A DNA stretch of 7,151 nt, taken from assembly GCA_937901345.1 (NCBI GenBank), contig CALCHM010000118.1, forward strand, positions 1 through 7,151, given 5' to 3'. Position numbers and translations under genes: made by a program. Positions 1-6,502 of this stretch are shown here, one piece after another; position 1 is the stretch's first letter; each line of letters begins with the position of its first letter. The notes beneath the pieces were generated by a model that worked only from the letters and a program-made list of their open reading frames with translations, was not told the DNA's origin and did no database searches. The DNA is from an uncultured Prevotella sp. Its GTDB lineage: Bacteria > Bacteroidota > Bacteroidia > Bacteroidales > Bacteroidaceae.

Positions 1-160
1 TCTTCTGGCTCCATTCGTCCCACTTGTAGATGTGCAAGTCAGTACCACAAATAGCGGTCTTCTTAATCTTGATGAGAACGTCGTTCACGCCAACTTCGGG
101 CATGGGAACTTCTTCCAACCAAATACCCTTTTGGGCTTCTTTCTTGACTAAAGCTTTCAT
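1..160 (-). CDS. tdh: L-threonine 3-dehydrogenase, N-terminal part (cut by window edge)
   Basis: The first 53 codons are visible, beginning MKALVKKEAQKGIWLEEVPM; the rest lies beyond the left edge. The protein belongs to the zinc-dependent medium-chain alcohol dehydrogenases. The segment CGTDLHIYKWDEW (about residues 38-50) is typical of threonine dehydrogenase, and its cysteine is the expected catalytic zinc ligand. The enzyme is cytoplasmic and oxidises L-threonine with NAD+ to 2-amino-3-ketobutyrate, which a ligase (Kbl) normally cleaves to glycine and acetyl-CoA. The ATG is the first methionine and the family's usual start; there is no Shine-Dalgarno sequence upstream, only A/T-rich DNA. 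A Bacteroidetes-type -7 element lies about 40 bp upstream. A terminator separates it from the outer-membrane gene upstream, so it is probably its own transcription unit. Another zinc alcohol dehydrogenase is possible but less likely given the motif. Confidence 0.9.
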   Translation of the reverse strand, partial: MKALVKKEAQKGIWLEEVPMPEVGVNDVLIKIKKTAICGTDLHIYKWDEWSQK

Positions 161-200
161 TGTCTTATTTTAGTTAAAAAGTGATTCATATTTTCAAAAG

Positions 201-208
201 CAAAATTA
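201..208 (-). promoter_or_regulatory. Probable -7 promoter element of tdh
   Basis: On the minus strand this reads TAATTTTG followed by C, matching the Bacteroidetes sigma-ABfr -7 consensus TAnnTTTG. It lies 40 bp upstream of the tdh ATG, which would give a 5' leader of about 30 nt. The -33 element is poor: only TTTA is found, about 23 bp upstream. The call rests on the -7 box and its position. Confidence 0.5.
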
Positions 209-270
209 CTGATTTTCTTTTTTTGAAGGTATAAATCCGCCATTTTTTTTACAGACTTTTTATTTCATGC

Positions 271-306
271 AAAGAAAAGGAGACGGCACGGGGTGTGTCG
301 CCTCCT
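271..306 (-). terminator. Rho-independent terminator, minus strand
   Basis: Arms 278-289 and 295-306 form a 12-bp stem (AGGAG at the base, one mismatch and one G-T wobble) around a 5-nt loop. On the minus strand the stem is followed by TTTTCTTT (271-278). It lies about 190 bp downstream of the outer-membrane protein stop codon and upstream of the tdh promoter, so it would end that transcript and insulate tdh. The plus strand has no T-run after the stem. Confidence 0.7.
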
Positions 307-312
307 CATGAT

Positions 313-369
313 GCTACCGCAATGAAGATTTGTTTTTACTCTTGATATGAACGCATGAGAAGCGGTAGC
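313..369. repeat. 8-bp perfect inverted repeat, 41-bp spacer
   Basis: GCTACCGC at 313-320 is the exact reverse complement of GCGGTAGC at 362-369. The spacer is A/T-rich with no recognisable gene. It lies in the 3' region between the outer-membrane gene and its terminator. A role as a long-loop RNA stem or a small element remnant is only conjecture; an 8-bp pair could also arise by chance. Confidence 0.35.
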
Positions 370-376
370 GGAAAAT

Positions 377-407
377 AGTGAGTAGTGAGGAGAGAGGAGT
401 GAGTAGT
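377..407. repeat. 10-bp direct repeat in purine-rich tract
   Basis: AGTGAGTAGT occurs at 377-386 and 398-407, 21 bp apart, within a purine-rich, low-complexity stretch of AGTG/AGGAG words. It is non-coding. It looks like degenerate simple-sequence DNA; no function is apparent. Confidence 0.4.
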
Positions 408-452
408 CCTTGCGGGGTGTGTAAACCCACTTGACTGGTACGGATGGTAGTT

Positions 453-487
453 GTACTCTGTTATCTGTACTCTAAAAAACGTACTCT
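453..487. repeat. GTACTCT repeated three times at 14-bp period
   Basis: The heptamer GTACTCT starts at 453, 467 and 481, exactly 14 bp apart, with unlike 7-bp sequences between the copies. The last copy ends 6 bp from the stop codon of the outer-membrane gene, so on the mRNA the array is the first part of the 3' untranslated region. Confidence 0.5.
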
Positions 488-493
488 AACCTC

Positions 494-3331
494 TTACTTT
501 CCTCCCAAATTCAAACGATAAATCGCGTGGAGCATGACGTAGCTGAGGAAGCATTCGGTGCGGCTGAAGGTGCGCGAGGTGGCGCTGAGGTGGCTGAATT
601 CCGCGGTGCGTTCTTTCAGCAGGTCGGTGACTTCGAGTTGGAGGGTGAGCGACTTATCCTTCAGGAAGGTTTGCGATACGGAGCCGTTGATAATCCATTG
701 GTCGTGGTTGAGCATGGGGTCGGAGAAGCCCGCGCGGGTGTAGAAGATGCACTGAGCGTTAATCTTCATGCCGAAGGGGAGGTCCACTTGTGGCGAGAGG
801 ATGACTTCGTAGGTGTGTCCGTCTTGGTTGTATTGGGGCGTTTCCTTATAGCGGGTGTAGCGTCCTTCGTACATCCCGTTGAGCGACACGCTCCAAATGT
901 CCTTGCGATAGCGAAGACCGAGGCGCGCGGTGGTGTTAACATTGTTGATGCTGGAAAGTCCGAGGTCGTTGCCCATGGCGCCTATAAAGCCCGTAGAGTG
1001 GTCGTAACTCATGTAAAGGCTTGAAGTAAGCGTCCAGTGGCGCGCCGTGTCGAGCGGTTGCTCTGTGCCTACCGAACCCCACGTGTGGTAACCGCCATTC
1101 ACGTTTTTCTTGTTGTAACGTGTGAAGCCCGTTGCGGGGTCAACCTGCATGGTGGTCACTACGTCGTTAGACGATTGGCTGAATCCACCCCACACATTGT
1201 AGGAGTCACCACGCTTCGTGTTGAAGAAGCTGCCGGAGAAGTAAAGGTTGTTATACCATCCCGTCTTCAAGTCGGGGTTGTTCACCGTTTCCGACATGGG
1301 GTCGCTCGTGTCGCGAATGGGAAGCAGTTCCTGGAGTGTAGGGCGGAAGGTAGAACCTTGATAATTGAGCTGAATGTAGTTTTGAGCGTCAAACTTATAC
1401 TTCAATGTCCCGAAGAGGTTCCAATGCGCCGATGTGCGGGTGGGGGCAAAGAAGTCCTTACCCTTCTGATAATACAGATTCTCATTGTTGAGCGTCACCA
1501 AGGGAGAAATCGCCATGTCCACCTTATCCCATTCGCCCTGAAGGCGCAGAACGATGCGGTGGGCATTGTTGTAAAGGTCGGAGAACGTGGAGTTTTCCAC
1601 ATTGCGCACAAACTCTAACGAGTCGCCGGGAGTGGGGCGGAAACCTACGGGCACGTTGGGGTTGGCGTAGTAATCATAGCGGTCAAGCTGGTAAAGGTCG
1701 TGGCGGTTGTCCTTCTTCTCGTGCGTGTAGTTATAAGTTGCCTTAAGTTTCAGGTGCTTGCTCAAAGGTTCGCTATAACTCACTTCGCCCGACAAGTAAT
1801 AATTATCGTTGGGACCATACGTGAATTGGCGGTTGGTCAATTCGGAGCGCGGAGCGTCGGGGCGGAAATAGCGGTAATGTTGCAAGGCGTCGCTCTCGTT
1901 GTCCGTAGTGTTGTAATTCCCCACAACGTAAAAGTCGATGTTGCGACCCGCCTTTTGGAACACGTGCGTATAGTTGCCGTAGAAGCCCATACGGTGGTTG
2001 TTATACGTGCCCAATCCCGCACTGCGTTGTGCATTCACCGCTTGCTGGCGGAGCGCTTCGGGAACGTCGTTCGTCATAAGGCTACCCGCCAAGTTGCCAT
2101 TGTCGGTGGGCGCTTCGTGATAGGTGGATGAGAAGGATTGGCTCTTACTATCGTTGGCGTTATACGAATAGTTGGCACGCAAGTAGATGCGGTTGAGCGA
2201 GTCGATGTTGTAAGTGAGCGTGGCATTCGCATCTCCACCTACGCGATGCGCCTTTTGCTCAGCGTGAGCAAAACCGTATTGCGACTTTCCGCCTCCGAGG
2301 AAGGTTTCATTGTTGTTGTCGGTGATGGTCGTTTGGTCGTTGTGCCAGAGGTTGACGTTACCATTCACGCGCAAGTTGCCTGCTTCCTTATTGCCCTTGC
2401 CGTTGTCCCATTGGAGCATGGCGCCCGCCTTGCGATAGGTGTAGATGCCGTTCAAGCCGCCCCAATACGACCAGTTGCCGTTTTCGTCCACACTCTGATT
2501 CTGGCTGACGTTGTTCACCTGCCCAAAGATGGCGGTGCGACGGCGGTCGGTGAAGTTCGTAGTAAACACCTTGCCGATGTAGCGGTCGTGAGTGCCAGCG
2601 CCGAGGTCAATGTTTGCCATCCACGACGACTTATATTCGTCCTTAATCGTGAGGTCAACCACGGTAGCCTTGTCCGTGTCGAGTTCGCCACGAAACTCCT
2701 TCTCCTCGTCCGTCTTCTCATACATCTTCACGTCCTTCACGGCGTCCGTAGGCATGTTGGCGAGCGCCGTACTCACATCGCCAAAGAAGGGTTTGCCGTC
2801 CACGAGAATCTGACTCACCGTCTTGCCCTGAAAGGTGAGGTTGCCGTCCTTGTCAATGGAAATGCCGGGCAACTCCTTCATCATTGCGGCGAGCGAAGCG
2901 TTGGGCGGAAGGCGCAGGGCTTTGGTGTTAAACAGGAGGGTGTCGGCCTTGACGGTCATCATGCGCGAGAGGGCGGTGACTTGCGCTTCGTCCAGCTGGT
3001 AAGATTCAGCCGTGAGGGTAAGTTTGCCCAGGTCGATGGCGGATTTCTTGGTGGTCAACTCCACATTGTGATAGAGCGTTTCGAAGCCCACCATTTCGGC
3101 GCAGACAATGTACTTGCCCGCCTTCTTGGCTTTGAGCAGAAAGGCGCCTTCTTCGTTGGTCGTGGCGTGAGATTCACGCACGGAGTCGGTGGTGAGCAGT
3201 TGCACTTTCACCGTGGGAAGTGCGTCCTTCGTGCCTTCTTCAACGATGGTGCCCTTCACGCTGAACGGGAAGGTTTGCGCCTGTGCCGAGAGGGCGAAGA
3301 GCGCAATGAGGAGGGGGAGAAAATGTTTCAT
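494..3331 (-). CDS. TonB-dependent-receptor-like outer-membrane beta-barrel protein
   Basis: This is a 945-residue outer-membrane protein. A signal peptide is clear: a hydrophobic segment at residues 4-15 and an AQA cleavage site giving Gln19 as the first mature residue. Residues about 24-108 form a carboxypeptidase-regulatory-like (CarboxypepD_reg) beta-sandwich. Residues about 115-235 resemble a TonB-receptor plug, with LPGISID at 154-160 and ILVDGKPFF at 175-183. The rest is rich in alternating aromatic and polar strands (many N, Y and W), as in the large Bacteroidetes barrel family (OMP_b-brl_3 type). Such proteins are assumed to take up or export a substrate with TonB energy; the substrate cannot be told from the sequence. 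There is no SusD-like partner next to it and no clear SusC signature, so a glycan-utilisation role is not supported. The ATG precedes the signal peptide directly. The gene stands alone, preceded by a 537-bp repeat-rich gap. Confidence 0.88.
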   Translation of the reverse strand: MKHFLPLLIALFALSAQAQTFPFSVKGTIVEEGTKDALPTVKVQLLTTDSVRESHATTNEEGAFLLKAKKAGKYIVCAEMVGFETLYHNVELTTKKSAIDLGKLTLTAESYQLDEAQVTALSRMMTVKADTLLFNTKALRLPPNASLAAMMKELPGISIDKDGNLTFQGKTVSQILVDGKPFFGDVSTALANMPTDAVKDVKMYEKTDEEKEFRGELDTDKATVVDLTIKDEYKSSWMANIDLGAGTHDRYIGKVFTTNFTDRRRTAIFGQVNNVSQNQSVDENGNWSYWGGLNGIYTYRKAGAMLQWDNGKGNKEAGNLRVNGNVNLWHNDQTTITDNNNETFLGGGKSQYGFAHAEQKAHRVGGDANATLTYNIDSLNRIYLRANYSYNANDSKSQSFSSTYHEAPTDNGNLAGSLMTNDVPEALRQQAVNAQRSAGLGTYNNHRMGFYGNYTHVFQKAGRNIDFYVVGNYNTTDNESDALQHYRYFRPDAPRSELTNRQFTYGPNDNYYLSGEVSYSEPLSKHLKLKATYNYTHEKKDNRHDLYQLDRYDYYANPNVPVGFRPTPGDSLEFVRNVENSTFSDLYNNAHRIVLRLQGEWDKVDMAISPLVTLNNENLYYQKGKDFFAPTRTSAHWNLFGTLKYKFDAQNYIQLNYQGSTFRPTLQELLPIRDTSDPMSETVNNPDLKTGWYNNLYFSGSFFNTKRGDSYNVWGGFSQSSNDVVTTMQVDPATGFTRYNKKNVNGGYHTWGSVGTEQPLDTARHWTLTSSLYMSYDHSTGFIGAMGNDLGLSSINNVNTTARLGLRYRKDIWSVSLNGMYEGRYTRYKETPQYNQDGHTYEVILSPQVDLPFGMKINAQCIFYTRAGFSDPMLNHDQWIINGSVSQTFLKDKSLTLQLEVTDLLKERTAEFSHLSATSRTFSRTECFLSYVMLHAIYRLNLGGK

Positions 3332-3460
3332 TGAATTTATGAGTTGAGGATTTTAGTTATATGACGAGAATAGTTGTGATTTGTGACAGATTTGTTTGAG
3401 AAAAATGGGGATTTTTTTAGGGGAGAGAGGGACGCTGAGGTTCTGTCCGAGTTAAAATCC

Positions 3461-3696
3461 TTTTCGACCGGTGGGTGGCACCATCTAAGGTCTCCGAAAT
3501 CATTTTCGACCAGTGGGGTGACACCAAAAACGCCTTTTTGATGCAATCTGAGCCCTCGGATGGAGCCAAAAACGCCTTTTTGATGCAATCTGACCCCTCG
3601 GATGGAGTCAAAAACGCCTTTTTGATGTAATCTGACCCCTCGGATGGAGTCAAAAACGCCTTTTTGATGACTTTTGCCCCCTCGAGCGTAACCAAA
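3461..3696. repeat. Mosaic 42-bp tandem repeat array
   Basis: Units start at 3461, 3503, 3545, 3587 and 3629, exactly 42 bp apart, with a decayed one at 3671. Units three to five are nearly identical: a left half containing CCCTCGGATGGAG and a right half AAAAACGCCTTTTTGATG. The second unit is a hybrid. Its left half (TTTTCGACCAGTGGGGTG) matches the first unit, and its right half matches units three to five. AAAAACGCCTTTTT can fold into a 5-bp stem with a 4-nt loop, and the period equals about four helical turns. Because 42 is a multiple of three, two minus-strand frames stay open across the array, but the changes between units alter amino acids in both, so this is more likely intergenic DNA than a gene. 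It sits about 130 bp upstream of the outer-membrane gene. Confidence 0.85.
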
Positions 3697-3714
3697 TAGA
3701 AGCAGTTCTCTCAA

Positions 3715-3847
3715 TGTTTATAGGGGAAGGGGACCACGAAGTGGTGATGGGGTGCTTTGAAAATGATTGACATAACAATTTACTTACTTGCTTGCTGTGC
3801 TCTTGCACCCCCACACCGCCTTGGGCGGTCCCCTCCCCCTATGAACA
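3715..3847. repeat. REP/BIME-like inverted repeat pair
   Basis: Left arm 3715-3755 and right arm 3805-3847 are near-complete reverse complements, with a 49-bp spacer. The outer part of each arm is GGTCCCCTyCCCCTATrAACA in the same orientation relative to the arm. Each arm also contains a small hairpin: ACCAC-GAA-GTGGT at 3733-3745 and ACCGCC-TT-GGGCGGT-type pairing around 3815-3829. The two hairpins differ in sequence but keep their pairing, as expected of structured repeats. Beyond the right arm, CTCCCCCT and AGGGGGAG (3833-3840 and 3847-3854) form a further perfect 8-bp stem. The arrangement resembles bacterial interspersed mosaic elements moved by REP-associated transposases, or a small MITE; no transposase is present here. 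The element lies 22 bp after the lipoprotein stop codon and could also affect the 3' end of that mRNA. Confidence 0.7.
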
Positions 3848-3868
3848 GGGGGAGAGCGCTATCCAGGC

Positions 3869-4570
3869 TTACTCCACCACCACCGTTTCCTTAAACGTAG
3901 CGATGTGTTGTTGCGCTTGCAACTTGCTTACGGGAATCTTATACAACGAACGGCGGATGCCCCAACCTGTGGTGCCCTTGACGTGCTTGGGCTTGGGACC
4001 GTCGTTGATGATGTCAATGGTTGTACATTGCTTGGGGAGAGGTGGGAAGACGAGGACGCGACAACGCCATTCGCCTGGAATGCCTTCTATCCAAAAGACC
4101 TGATCCAAGGGGTAGCCCAAGAGTTTGATGATGGGGTAGGTTTTGCCTGTTTGACTATCGCGTAGGTGAAAATCTTTGGATGTTTGATGGTATCTGCTTG
4201 TCCACATTTGTTCGTCCACGATAGCGAGGTAGGTGGCATCCTTGGTGCACCATATCGCTAAATTGTCGGTGTCTTGGGGGCTCTGTAAGGGTGCCACGGT
4301 GTGTGGATGGGTATAGACGGCAAAGGTGTTGTAATCCTCGGGATCGTAGTTCTCGGCTGGTTTTTTGAGCGTGGCAAGGCGGAAGTTGGGTATGGTGTCG
4401 TAAGTCAGTGCGTTCTTTTGCAGACGCATTGTCTCCGCTTTTTCTGCCTCCGTCATTTCTCTTACGGAGAGGATTTTGCCTTGTTCATCGCGCTCGGCCA
4501 CAATGTAATACTTAGGACCGCATGACGTGATGAGAAGAAGGGTTATAAGGGGGAACAGAAATCTCTTCAT
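3869..4570 (-). CDS. Small lipoprotein, unknown function, last gene of the blaI-blaR1-like operon
   Basis: A 233-residue protein with a lipoprotein signal: positive residues 2-3, a hydrophobic stretch 4-14 and lipobox ITSC with the lipidated cysteine at 17. It is therefore predicted to be membrane-anchored on the periplasmic side or surface exposed. Residues 37-55 are charged and probably helical. Residues 133-187 align without gaps with residues 528-582 of the M56 peptidase encoded just upstream: both have D....D..TG..Y, a central F...G..G, VFP and a terminal I. I recall similar F.L.D..TG..Y / FPPLP patterns in other Bacteroidetes periplasmic proteins, but assign no family name. The start codon is 13 bp after the peptidase stop codon, so the two are very likely co-transcribed. 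A role as a co-sensor or ligand-binding partner of the peptidase is inference. There is no recognisable enzyme motif. Confidence 0.82.
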   Translation of the reverse strand: MKRFLFPLITLLLITSCGPKYYIVAERDEQGKILSVREMTEAEKAETMRLQKNALTYDTIPNFRLATLKKPAENYDPEDYNTFAVYTHPHTVAPLQSPQDTDNLAIWCTKDATYLAIVDEQMWTSRYHQTSKDFHLRDSQTGKTYPIIKLLGYPLDQVFWIEGIPGEWRCRVLVFPPLPKQCTTIDIINDGPKPKHVKGTTGWGIRRSLYKIPVSKLQAQQHIATFKETVVVE

Positions 4571-4583
4571 GTTTTTTTACTTT

Positions 4584-6395
4584 TTATTTCTGCAAATATT
4601 GCTTTACGTTGATTCGCTCGCCACTCTGCAAATGTGAGGTAACTTGGTAGAGTGAAATCCATCGGGCAGTGTCGTGGATGCGAGGAAAGACCACGGTGAT
4701 GTCCACGGTTTTTCCCTTCATGCCTTTGACGTGGAAGTAATGCCAGGCGTAGGCGGGAATGCTACGGCGGGCTTTGTAATGGTAACCTGTGGCAGTGTCA
4801 ACAATGTAACTATCGGGGCCTCCGAAGCGCACGATTTCGTCGTCGCTACTGATGTACTTCGCAAAGGTGATGTGGGTTTCGTTTCCCTCGTGGCGAATCC
4901 ACATGCGACGTTGGTCATTGGGGGCGTGCAAGGGAAGGTCCATGACATAGCGCCAACCGTTGTGGTCGTGAGTCGGAGCGACGTATTCGGTGGAGGTGCT
5001 TTGTGGTATTTCCTTATTCGCCTCTTGTTGAGGCGCGGGAGAGGAATCGGCAAGTGCTTGCGCAACATTTTTTCGTAAGGATTCCACGTTTTTTCGTAAG
5101 GATTCCACATCTGCCAATCTGAGCATGGTTTGCACCTGATTTTGTATGCGACTCGAAATCGCGGTTGCTTCCTCTTTTGAGCGCGCAGGGTATTTGATGA
5201 AAAGGCGTTGTAAATACATGCTATCGGGAGTTTCGCTAACGATGCTCGTAAACTCCGTGGAATCCCCATGCGTATGTACGATAAATGAGGGTTGGGTTAT
5301 GGTTACTTGCGGTGGGGCAACGCTTTCTTCCACATAGCAGGTGTCAACGCCCATGACGGATGCGTCTCTCATGACTTGCACAATCGTAGCAGGCTTTTGG
5401 GGTAGGGCAAAGGCAACTGTAGCGCCCGTAAGCATAATTACCCACAAGGTGCTCAGGAGTTTTCCGAGGCGATTGATGGTTATGCGCTCGGTGCGCTTCA
5501 TTTCCTTGATGCGACGGCGGATGAAGGAATTGTTGAAGCCGTTGGCAATGATGGTACAATCCTCCGAGGCTTCGCTCACGAGGAGGCATTGGTAGGCATA
5601 TGCGTCCGTGCCTTGTTCGAGCACGAGGCGGTCGGCTTCAAATTCGTGGAGGTCGCGTAGCGTCTTGCGCACCATCCAAAGCACGGGGTTGAACCACATG
5701 AGGCGCGTGAGCAACTCAATTGCCCAAACGTCTATGTAATGTCGGCAAGCGATGTGGGCTTGTTCGTGAAGGATGAAGAGGCGCTCTTCATCGGGAGTGC
5801 GACCCATGGGCAAGAAGATGGTGCGCCCGAAGGAGAAGGGCGTTTGTATCCATGCGGCATGTAGAATATTGCCGTCGGAATGAGCATCCCCGTTCGCTTC
5901 TTTGCGCATCATGAGGCGCAAGCGTACGAAGGGGATAATGATTGCAAGGAGCAAGACGACCGACACCGTGGGGATGGCGATGCAGAGGGCGGTGCGCAAG
6001 GTGTCCGCCGTGAGTGTGAGGACTACGGGTGCGTCCTTCGTGGGTGCTTCCTCGTGATGTGTTTCCTTGGAGGGGATTACGTCATTTTGAGGTTGCTCGG
6101 GAAGGGGTGAAACGTCTTCTTCCACCACCGCCTCGGGATGCAAGGCAAGGTAGGCTTCGGCTTCCTCCAGCGTCATCGTCATGACTTCAGGCACGTGTTT
6201 GCCTTCAACATAAGACTTCGCAAAGTAAGCGCCCACCTGCAACAAGCACACCATGGGAATGGCGAGCAAATAACTACGCTGGAAGCGAAACGAGTGCTTC
6301 CTGGAGAGGAAGAGGATATAGAATGCCCCAAGCAAAGCGGACACGAGCACGATGCCGGCGTAGGCGTAAAGTTGGGGAGAGAGGGTGTGGAGCAT
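4584..6395 (-). CDS. BlaR1-like M56 family membrane metallopeptidase (signal sensor)
   Basis: A 603-residue integral membrane protein. Likely membrane segments are residues 10-30, 40-60, 134-158 and 312-331. By analogy with BlaR1, residues 61-133 (acidic, proline-rich) and 332-603 are periplasmic and 159-311 cytoplasmic. The cytoplasmic part has the M56 hallmarks: TPFSFG at 185-190, the zinc site HEQAH (HExxH) at 210-214, WFNP at 234-237, EFEAD at 251-255 supplying the third ligand region, and NNSFIRRRIKEM at 288-299. In BlaR1 a periplasmic signal activates the protease, and the cognate repressor is inactivated. Here the C-terminus is not a penicillin-binding domain: it has a helical region (405-450) with a duplicated 7-residue unit and a final domain (about 497-585) resembling part of the next gene's lipoprotein. 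The natural signal is unknown, and beta-lactam sensing should not be assumed. The gene follows a BlaI-type repressor by 104 bp. Confidence 0.9.
   Translation of the reverse strand: MLHTLSPQLYAYAGIVLVSALLGAFYILFLSRKHSFRFQRSYLLAIPMVCLLQVGAYFAKSYVEGKHVPEVMTMTLEEAEAYLALHPEAVVEEDVSPLPEQPQNDVIPSKETHHEEAPTKDAPVVLTLTADTLRTALCIAIPTVSVVLLLAIIIPFVRLRLMMRKEANGDAHSDGNILHAAWIQTPFSFGRTIFLPMGRTPDEERLFILHEQAHIACRHYIDVWAIELLTRLMWFNPVLWMVRKTLRDLHEFEADRLVLEQGTDAYAYQCLLVSEASEDCTIIANGFNNSFIRRRIKEMKRTERITINRLGKLLSTLWVIMLTGATVAFALPQKPATIVQVMRDASVMGVDTCYVEESVAPPQVTITQPSFIVHTHGDSTEFTSIVSETPDSMYLQRLFIKYPARSKEEATAISSRIQNQVQTMLRLADVESLRKNVESLRKNVAQALADSSPAPQQEANKEIPQSTSTEYVAPTHDHNGWRYVMDLPLHAPNDQRRMWIRHEGNETHITFAKYISSDDEIVRFGGPDSYIVDTATGYHYKARRSIPAYAWHYFHVKGMKGKTVDITVVFPRIHDTARWISLYQVTSHLQSGERINVKQYLQK
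5067..5108 (-). repeat. 21-bp tandem duplication inside the M56 peptidase gene
   Basis: Two 21-bp units (5067-5087 and 5088-5108) are identical except for the first base. They encode VESLRKN twice in succession (residues 430-443) in the predicted helical periplasmic segment. Being in frame, the duplication lengthens the helix by two turns without disrupting the protein. The near identity suggests a recent event. Confidence 0.85.
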
Positions 6396-6430
6396 AGGGA
6401 GAGTTTTGAGGGTTAAGGGGGTTGGGTTTT

Positions 6431-6502
6431 CTAGAGCATCTAGAGTATCTAGATTTTCTAGAATTTCTAGATTTCCTAGAATTTCTAGAGTATCTAGATT
6501 TA
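6431..6502. repeat. 9-bp tandem repeat (CTAGAnnnn), eight units
   Basis: CTAGA starts at 6431, 6440, 6449, 6458, 6467, 6476, 6485 and 6494, exactly every 9 bp, with variable A/T-rich tetramers between. In seven of eight units the preceding base is T, giving the palindrome TCTAGA. The array fills most of the gap between the repressor and peptidase genes, and its last unit includes the repressor's TAA stop codon. On the minus strand the repressor's frame then meets TAG every third codon, eight times. The array is thus untranslated mRNA between two operon genes and can form many alternative short stems. Confidence 0.9.

Noticed and set aside
494..3331. SusC-type glycan receptor of a polysaccharide utilisation locus
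   Set aside because: No SusD-like gene, glycosidase or sensor adjoins it, and the plug lacks the SusC signature I would expect.
2138..3334. Long plus-strand open frame (398 codons) opposite the outer-membrane gene, and similar ones at 527-1024, 1037-1618 and 1700-2131
   Set aside because: They lie antisense to a gene with a clear signal peptide, domain order and barrel composition. Their translations show no domain and have the biased composition of reverse-strand shadows.
3332..3460. Promoter of the outer-membrane gene
   Set aside because: No TAnnTTTG box on the minus strand was found; the nearest is TATTCTCG with two mismatches, too weak to call.
3461..3696. CRISPR array
   Set aside because: The 42-bp units abut without unique spacers and no cas genes are nearby.
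3833..3854. Perfect 8-bp hairpin as the terminator of the lipoprotein operon
   Set aside because: No T-run follows on either strand; it is better explained as part of the REP-like element, though it may still affect the mRNA end.
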